Below are positions 56,601-64,000 of a DNA stretch of 64,000 bases, one piece after another. Position 1 is the first letter of the stretch. Every line of letters starts with the position of its first letter. Made by a program: the position numbers and the translations under genes. The notes under the pieces are model-generated. The model had not been told where the DNA came from and did no database searches. It saw only the letters and a program-made list of their open reading frames with translations. Source of the DNA: Tetradesmus obliquus (taxonomy: Eukaryota; Chlorophyta; Chlorophyceae; Sphaeropleales; Scenedesmaceae); contig CP126192.1 of NCBI GenBank assembly GCA_030272155.1, positions 3,382,501 to 3,446,500 on the forward strand. Reading direction: 5' to 3'.

Positions 56601-59600
56601 ACGCGGCTTGTGTGATCTGCAGGTTTGCTGGGGCATGACATCCATACTGTTGTGCAGAGCACATGCAGCTGGCTGCGTTGTGCTTGGCGGCTTTGCACAT
56701 GCAATATGTAAGGGCGCACCAGCTTGGCAGCACGTGATGTTTGACAGCAGCTTCATAGTCATCCTTGGCGTGCTGTGCGTTTGCTGACCGTATGCGCTGC
56801 GCTTTTTTATGTCGCTGACATGTGGCCTTGCAGGAGTGTCCGCTGCAGAGGTTCTCTCGGTCAATGGCCAACATGCATACAGAGGGTGAGCGCCGCGCCT
56901 GCTGCTGCAGATATCGTTGCATGCTGCTCGCCATCTGCGCAGCAGCCATGTTTGTTGCCCAACGGAAGAGCATGCCTGCTTCGCAAGCAGCGCATGGCGC
57001 GAAGGCTGCATGTGTTTGGGCAGGCTCCAAGTTGTGCAGCGGCTACGACCAGCGCTTGCAGGACATCTGGGTGCTTGATTTCTGATACAACCAGCAGCGG
57101 TTGCACGATAGCATGCAGAACCAGCACCACCAACACAGGCGTCAGGTTGATCTCACTTTGACGCATTACACGCCTGTATGCTGCATTTCTGACGGCCTGG
57201 TGCTGCTTGCTGCTGCACCACTTGCGCCGCGCCGACTGCAGAGCGCTGCACCGGGACATTCACCACAAACGACGGCTCGCACCGCACGGAAGTTGCGTGT
57301 GGCTTTGCGCTGCTGCAGGCCGAACGGAAGCAGGTGGCAATCGACAGGCTGCAGCTGTCACGCAAGCCTGCTTGGGCAGTGCAGGCGTACCATGCTCTGC
57401 GCCTGCTGCCTGCAATCGTGGGCGATGTGGTCCCTAGCAGCGAGAATTTCATCAGCTACAACTACTGGTTCAACCCTGAGGTGAGCAGAACGAGGGCTTC
57501 CTGCTGCACTGGCCTTTGCTTCTGATGCAAACTAGGCACGCATTTCAGCCCTGTGTGGTAAGCTACAACAGCAGCAGTCAACATGCAGCACACGGGGCCA
57601 CACCTGCTGAGCAGGTTGTGGGGTGCTTGGGTCTGCTTATGCAGCATGTCCCGTTGCCAATCCTTTCCTGACTGCTGTGCTGCTGCTGCTGCTGCTGTGT
57701 GACCTCGGCCCAACAGGCGAGCAGCGAGGACTATGCGCGCATCCTGCAGCCCCACATGCAGGACGCAGCTGCCAACGGCAGTGCTGAAGACGCAGCGTCT
57801 TTCACGGATGGCCTGGCAGAGGACAACGCCACAATGCTGGGCATGCTGCGCAAGGACGGCCTGCTGCGCGGGCCGCTGCTGCTCGCGCTGCAGCTGTACC
57901 TGAGCAAGGCAGCGGGCAGCTGCCTGGACCTCAGCAGCAGCAGCAGCAGCAGCAGCAAGGCGCAGGCCAAGCAGCAGGGCCGCAGCAGCAGTAGCGGGGT
58001 TGAGTTTGACCGTGAGGCGGCGCTGGGCGTGCTGCGGCAGCTGCCGGAAGGGCGGCAGCTGGAGCTGCGGCAGTTCTTGCTGCACGTGAGCGGCAGGGTT
58101 GTTCAGTAGATGTAGACGTTGGCACTGCCCACCTGCAGCTCCGTAGCTGAAGGATCCCTACAGCTTGCAACAACTCTTAGCAGCCACACAGGCAGCTGCC
58201 AGCAGCTTGTTACAACCACAGTAGCAGCGGTGGCGTCAGGCCAGTGACAGGCGCTAGCTGCTGCAGCGTCCGCAACCTGTGCAGGCTTGTCTCACAGCGC
58301 CCCTGTGCACCTGGTTGCCAGTGCACCAGCCCTTGGCGTTTGCCCTCTCTGTCATCAATTGTAAATTTCAACGCCCTGCCGCTGTCGCGGTTGTCCTGCA
58401 GGCGCTGTACTTCTGCTACACTGGCTTGACCGCCTACGTGGAGTTTGTGCAGGCGGATGCGCAGCAGCGCCAGCGGCCTGCGCAGGTGCCTGTGGAGGTG
58501 GCTGGCGGCGGCAAGGAGAAGGGCAAGGACAAGGGCGAGCTGGCGCTGGTGCTGAGCCAGGAGTTCTACGAGCAGGTGTGTGGTGGTGTTTTATTGACAG
58601 CAGTGTTGGTGTTTTTTTGCTTGCTTGATCTGCTTGATTGGGTGCTTGAGCTGGTGCGCTGCTGGCTTAAGACGCATGTAGCGAGGCGGCAGCTCAGGTA
58701 CCAGGTGCTTGCTGATGTTATGCAGGGTGACGGGGCGATGGCACCCCGCCCCCTCCCTCTTTACAGCAGACGCAATCGCTGTTCTTCAATGAAGCAACTT
58801 TTGTCTCCTTTGCCTGATCTGCCTGCGCTGTGCTGCCTCCTGCAGGCCTGTGTGTCTGCTGCCGCGCCCGAGGAGTACCACGATGGCTGCTGCAACAAGC
58901 ACCACTCGCAGCGCCTGCAGGCAGAGGCCGAAGGCAAGCAGTACAGCAAGTTTGACTGCAGCAGCCTTGAGGAGATGGCGTGCCCCGACCAGGACCCGAT
59001 CTCACAGGTGCGGCAAGGCCGTGCGTGCGTGCGTCCGTGCTTGCACAGCTGCAGCGTCCGTGCCGCAGAAGATCGATGATATGCATGCTGCAGTGGCTGC
59101 CGGCGGCCATCTCTGCAACCACTTGGTTTGCAGCCGCAGGCACGATGCAATTCTGTGACCCGTGCTCCTGCCGTGTCACGCCCTTTGGCTAGCTAGCTAG
59201 CTCCTGCCTTCATTCTTTTGTCGCCCTCAACTCATTGTTGACGCATGGAAAGCTGCGCTCACGGCTGACGCTCGCTGCCTCCTGGCCACCGCTGCAGGCT
59301 GACACCAGCGTGATGCAGCGCTACCTGCTGCAGCCGGCGCGCGTGGAACCGCTGATGGAGGCGCAGGGCCTGCAGGTCGGCAGCAGGCAGGGGCTCAAGG
59401 CGCTGGTGGACGCGCTGTTTGGCGTGGGCAAGGTGCGGCGGAGTGGTGTGCAGCAGGCCTCATGGCCCTGATGAACAGGCAACGTTCATCCAGAGCAGCA
59501 GCTGAATGATACACTACAGCAGTCGCCTGCTAGGTTGAGTGCGCAGCGCTGTCTCGTGTGCCAGCTGTAGCGTGAGCTGTGCCTCTCTGCTCACACTAGC

Positions 59601-62600
59601 ATCTGCTGAACTGCGCTGCTGCTGGCCTGCAGCACGAGCTGCAGAACAAGGTGCTTGCTGGCGCCACGCTTGAGGACGCCATCAAGCGCAGCAGCTGGGA
59701 CAAGGCGCGCAGAGACATGGCCATCGCAGCGCAGCTGGCGCTGCACCGGCGGCAGCTGGCTGCACTGGTCGAGGAGGACGAGGCGCACCTCAGCAGCAGC
59801 AACAACAGCCAGTGGACGCGGGACGACCTGAAGAAACGCATGCGTGGTGAGTGCGCAGCGGGCCGGCAGCTGTGCCAGCAGCATGTGCTGTGCGCAGACG
59901 CAGCTGGAGCCAGCAGTGTTCATGGTTGCGCATGTTTTGTCACTATCAACCTTGCAGGCATGCTTGTGGGTTGCAACCTAACTGACAGAATCGGCTGTCT
60001 GTGTCTGCTCTTCTGCTGCTGCTGCTGTTTTTGCTGCGTGCAGCGCTGCTGGCGCAGCGCAGCGCCGGCGCGGACTGGGTGCTGCGCATGTGGATGGAGC
60101 ACTTCAAAGATCAGCTGTCAGGACTGCGTGCTGAGGAGACCAGCCTGCAGGACCAGCTGCGCAGCCTGAGTGATGCGCCTGAGAAGGACAAGGGAGCCAA
60201 GGGCGGCAGCAAGGAGAACCCCAAGGAGCGGGAGGAGGCGCTGAACAAAAAGCTGCTGCAGGCGAGGCGGCAGCTGCTGGGGTTGCAGCACGGGCCAAGA
60301 ACTGTGCCGACGATCTGCTGTGTGGATGCTTCTGCTTGCTGGCCTGCCTGCCTACATGCATGCTGCTCTTGCGGCACCTGCTGGCCGCGCGCGGGTGGAG
60401 TTGCCGCAAACCCTTCCATCAGTTGCGTACCAGGTGCAACACTCACTGTAGTGCGTACTGGTGCAATCATGCAGGTCAACGCCGCCATCGTCAATGCAGA
60501 GACCGCGCTGGCGAATGTGAAGGTGGCCCTCAACAAGGCGGTCAATGAGGCGGAGGGCTTCTCCGACCTCATCCGCGCCAGCTACAGCTGCGAGAGCGCG
60601 CAGACCGACTCGCTGCTGCAGGTGCGCACGCGTCGCTGCAGCAGGGCTGCGCTGCATGGCTGCTTGAACAGCGCCCGCAGCCCTGGGTCCCGCTGGCGGC
60701 TAGGGCTGGTTTTCAAGCAGCAGGCATGGGCCACGGTTGTGCACAGCTTAGCAACAGATGCAGGCCGCAGTTGCTACATGCAGATCAGCACAGGGGGGTA
60801 GCAGGCATAGCGTGCATTCGTCATGTGCACACTGGTCCAGCTTCATCAGGTGCACACTGATCCAGCTGTTGCAGCAACCACACTGCATGCGCACTCTCAG
60901 GTGATGCGTCTGCTCCCGCATACTTTCTCTTCCCTTGACACGCCAGTTGTCATCCTGGTCAGCAGCCCTCATGCACGTCCCTGGCGTACCTCAAAATCCT
61001 TCTGAATGCATCGCGCAAGCCACTACCCGCATGCCGCGCACGCCTCCCAACTCTTGTCTCCGCACTCTTCCCTCTCTGGCCAGGCGCTCACGCTGCTGAC
61101 AAACGAGCTGCTGGCCGACTCGCACCCCAGCACAGCCGGCATGGCAGCGCAGCTAGGAGAGGCGCTGGGGCTGTCGCGGCTGGCGCTGTTTGACCTGGAC
61201 GTGTGGGTCATGGGCCACGCGCTGACTGCGCGGCGGCACGTGCTCAGCAGCATGTGGAAGCACGCGCAGCCGCGCGCAGTGCTGGCGCTGAGCACTGAGG
61301 CGCTGAAGAGCCACCTGAAGGAGGGGATCAGCAAGCGCGCAGGTGGGCGGGGTGGGGTGGAATGAATGAATAAACGAGCTACGCGTGGTGTCTTCACACG
61401 CATAAGCGAAGGAAGGGGACATGTGTGGCGATGAGGATACCTCATGCGCCTGCACGCCTCCTACCATTGGTGGGGTGTGTCTGGTGCCAGCAGGTTGCTT
61501 CCAGCGCTGCCACATTGCTAGTCATGCTGCTTGTTGTTCCATGCTGCTTGTTGTGCGGAGCCTATCGCAAAGAATGCACGCATTGCTGACAAGCCTGTTT
61601 GGTTGCCGCCCTTGCTGCGTGTCTCTTGTGTGTTCCTGCACTCTGCTTGCTGCAGAGCTGGAGCTGCTGGCCCTGGAGGAGGAGTCCAAGCAGACGCAGC
61701 AGCAGCAGCCGCAGCAGGGCAAGGCCGCAGGCAAGAAGAAGAAGAAGAAGGGCGGCGCTGCCAAGCCTGCAGGTCCGTCACTGAAAGACCGCCTTGCAGG
61801 CTCAGACACAGAGGATGAGGATGAGCTGGAGGCTGCAGCAGCAGCAAAGGCAGCAGCAGAGGCAGAAGCAGAGGAGGCAGCCAAAGCAGCAGCAGAGGAG
61901 GACGAGGAAAAGCAGGAGGAGCAGGAGGAAGATGGCTGGAACAACAAGCTCACCATTGACATGGCCAAGCTGGACTTCCAGCCAGTGCAGCACAGCAAGG
62001 CTCGTACAGACAGCAGGGACAAGGAGCACGGCAGCAGCACCAGCAGCAGCAGCAGCAGAGTGGCCAGCAGCCAGGCCGCTGCTGCTGCGCCTGCCAGGCC
62101 AGCTGTGGCAGCAGCTGCTGGAGGGACGCGCGCGGCGCCTGGTGCCTTCCGCGGCGAGCGGTCAGCAGCAGCTGCTGCTGCTGCTGACGATGATCCCATC
62201 ATACTCGCCCATGAGGTGTGTGCCACGTGTGGCGACGTGGGCCATGTGGCTGCTGTCTGCAAGGAGCGCTTCTGCTCGCAGTGCAAGCGGTACGGGCACC
62301 CAGATGGCAAGTGCGACAACGCGTGCCCCAACTGCGGCAAGATGCACAGAGATGGCCACCCCAAGTGGTGTGGCCCAAGGGGGCCATGCTTCGGGTGCGG
62401 CCTGTGGGGCCACGAGAAGATCGTGTGCCCCGTGCTTTTTGCACAGGAGCGCTGCACGCGCTGCAAGTTCCGCGGCCACAGGGTCAGGGACTGCCCCGGC
62501 TACTGCACGCGCTGCGGCAAGCACGGGCACTACAGCGAGCACTGCGCGGCAAAGCCGTGCCCTGCCTGCTTTGGCTTTGGCCACGAGTTTGGCTCACCAG

Positions 62601-64000
62601 AGTGCGGGCAGCAGAGCAGCAGCAGCAGGCGGCCGCCAGTAGCAGAGGCTGGCAGGCCAGGCAGCGGCAGCAGGGCTCCGCAGCACGGCGCAGCAGCAGG
62701 TGGTGCAGCAGCAGCAGGCGCAGCGCGCCCCGCTGTGCCGGGCGCGGCAGCGGTGCCAGCAGCAGCAGCAGGCCGCGTGCCGTTCAAAACGAACAATGCG
62801 CGGCTGCTGTCGGGCGAGCCTAATGAGGAGCAGCGCAGCATGTTCTTAAATAAGCTCTTTAACGCCAGGTCCCCGGCGGTGCAGGAGTACGCGATGGGCC
62901 TGTTTGACCAGCACAGCAAGGTGGCTGTGCTGGCCCGGCTGCAGCCTGCTGACCTGGCGCAAATCCTGGAGCAGCAGGACCCTGTGGCCACCCTGGAGGA
63001 GGTGTATGGGCACTTTGCGGTAGGCAGGATGGGCAGCAAGCAGCCGAACAACCTGCTGCCTGCAGGGCTGCGTGCGTTTGAGGAGGCGCTGCCGCCGCGG
63101 CTGCGGGCGCAGCTGAAGGGCGGCTGGGACAGGGCGAAGAACTGGAATGACGTGGAGCAGCAGCTGGAGGCCGCAGTTGGCAGCTGGGGCAGGCCCGAGC
63201 GCGATGCGTTTGATGAGGCAAAGGCGCGCGCGCGGCAGGCCTCGTTTGACGCAGAAGCAGCGCTGAAGGAGCAGCAGCAGCGGGAGCGCGCGCAGCAGGA
63301 GACAAAGCAGCAGGCGCGGCAGCAGCAGCAGCGAGAGCGGGAGCAGCAGCAGCAGCAGCAGCAGCGGGAGCAGCTGGAGCGCCGGCCATCAGGCTCCGGC
63401 GAGCTTCGTTCCAGCAGCAACGGCGGCAGCAGCAGCACCAGCGCCTGGCCAGCACCGGGCGAACCTGCAGCAGCAGCACCGCGACCACCACCAGCAGCAG
63501 CAGGAGGTCCGCCTACGCCTGCTAAGGTCAGCTTTGCAGCAGCATCTCAGCAGGCCCAGGAGCAGCCGGCTGCTGCTATGCAGCAGCCTGGTGAGCCAAT
63601 GCAGCAAATGGGCGCAGCAGGCATCAGCGTGCTACCTGTAATGCTGTCTGAGCAGCCCGGCTACCACCAGCAGCCTCCCATGCAGCCGTATGCAGGCATG
63701 CCGGGCCAGCCAGCACCCCAGGGGCAGCCCTGGGCGCCTGGCATGCCTCCGCCAGGGCAGCAGCAGCCGCAGCAGTTTGGCGGCATGGAGCAGCAGGAGC
63801 TGCCGCTGCACGCGTTTGCTGGCGACCTGAAGCCGTGGATGATGTGGCACAAGTATGGTGCCTCGCGGGCCATCACTGAGCTAGTGGCAGACGAGGGGCT
63901 GCGCCGCCACCTGCTGGAGGCTGGCGTGGCCCCTGCACTTGATCTACAGGTGGCGCCGCTGCTCAGCGATGTGGTGAAGGGCATCTTGAAAGACATCCAA
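53697..64000 (+). CDS. Very large protein of unknown function with seven CCHC zinc knuckles; runs off the right edge
   Basis: Seventeen exons join in phase: 53697-54395, 54763-55011, 55345-55563, 55795-55971, 56299-56337, 56386-56562, 56834-56885, 57242-57480, 57717-58085, 58402-58575, 58846-59007, 59298-59432, 59633-59846, 60044-60261, 60475-60621, 61084-61342, then 61656 to the edge. The ATG context GCAGCCATGG supports the start. The N-terminal 1200 residues are mostly charged and helical, with coiled-coil-like Gln/Lys/Glu stretches (KKALQQRKEQEQHLQQQMQQ) and scattered Cys/His pairs (HHNCAGCSG). A Lys-rich and acidic linker follows. Seven zinc knuckles lie at about 62218-62603, for example CATCGDVGHVAAVC, CFGCGLWGHEKIVC and CTRCKFRGHRVRDC; the tail is Gln/Pro-rich. 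Knuckles suggest single-stranded nucleic acid binding. No enzyme domain is seen. The 60261/60475 junction needs a GC donor or is exonic. Confidence 0.72.

Noticed and set aside
59200..59215. GCTAGCTAGCTAGC self-complementary run in an intron
   Set aside because: A short tetranucleotide repeat that explains its own symmetry; no further signal nearby.
62218..62603. Zinc-knuckle cluster as a retrotransposon Gag
   Set aside because: No protease, reverse transcriptase or long terminal repeats are seen, and the gene has at least sixteen introns upstream.
61794..62823. Arg/Gln-rich frames overlapping the zinc-knuckle exon
   Set aside because: Shifted readings of the same exon. Only the frame containing the seven CCHC motifs is continuous with the upstream exons.

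Overview
The window is nuclear DNA from a eukaryote, most likely a chlorophyte green alga. Genes are intron-dense, with GT-AG introns that very often end in TGCAG. Glutamine/alanine-rich (CAG/CTG) tracts run through exons and introns alike, and TGTAA poly(A)-type signals follow some genes. The tandem family of secreted beta-helix proteins also fits a chlorophycean such as a Scenedesmus/Tetradesmus relative. The lineage is an inference; no organelle or rRNA marker is present.

Layout, left to right. (1) 1-9139, minus: the 5' part of a Dicer-like gene (helicase plus dimerization domain); its PAZ and RNase III part would lie left of base 1. (2) 9773-12315, minus: an FHA-RING ubiquitin ligase candidate. 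(3) 12830-15551, plus: a GNAT-fold acetyltransferase-like protein, divergent from (2). (4) 16.7-31.7 kb, plus: a tandem array of four units encoding a secreted, cysteine-containing, Pmp/pectin-lyase-like beta-helix family. One unit is 5'-truncated, two are intact (750 and 737 aa) and one is decayed. (5) 32477-32762: a perfect 13 x 22-bp minisatellite in a gene-poor stretch. (6) 34001-35584, minus: a membrane-anchored protein with ephrin-receptor-like cysteine motifs and a Ser/Pro-rich region. (7) 36785-41020, minus: a protein joining a homeodomain-like helix and a KCTD-type BTB domain. (8) 42284-48401, minus: elongation factor 2, complete in 14 exons (845 aa). (9) 49887-53121, minus: a GT61-family glycosyltransferase, divergent from (10). 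(10) 53697 to the right edge, plus: a very large protein of unknown function with helical regions and seven CCHC zinc knuckles.

I reconstructed the exons by eye, using splice signals, reading phase and family similarity. For genes 2, 3, 6, 7, 8, 9 and the intact beta-helix copies the phases close exactly from start to stop.

The most unusual pattern is architectural. In at least three unrelated genes (Dicer at three introns, eEF2, homeodomain-BTB) the start of an exon, with its 3' splice site, is duplicated one to four times in the intron just upstream, at 61-134 bp spacing. This produces arrays of decoy or alternative acceptors, and in eEF2 a potential 21-nt in-frame cassette exon. Other notable items are a 34-bp perfect palindrome in a divergent promoter, conversion of a short upstream ORF into the start codon of a truncated beta-helix copy, and the homeodomain-BTB combination.
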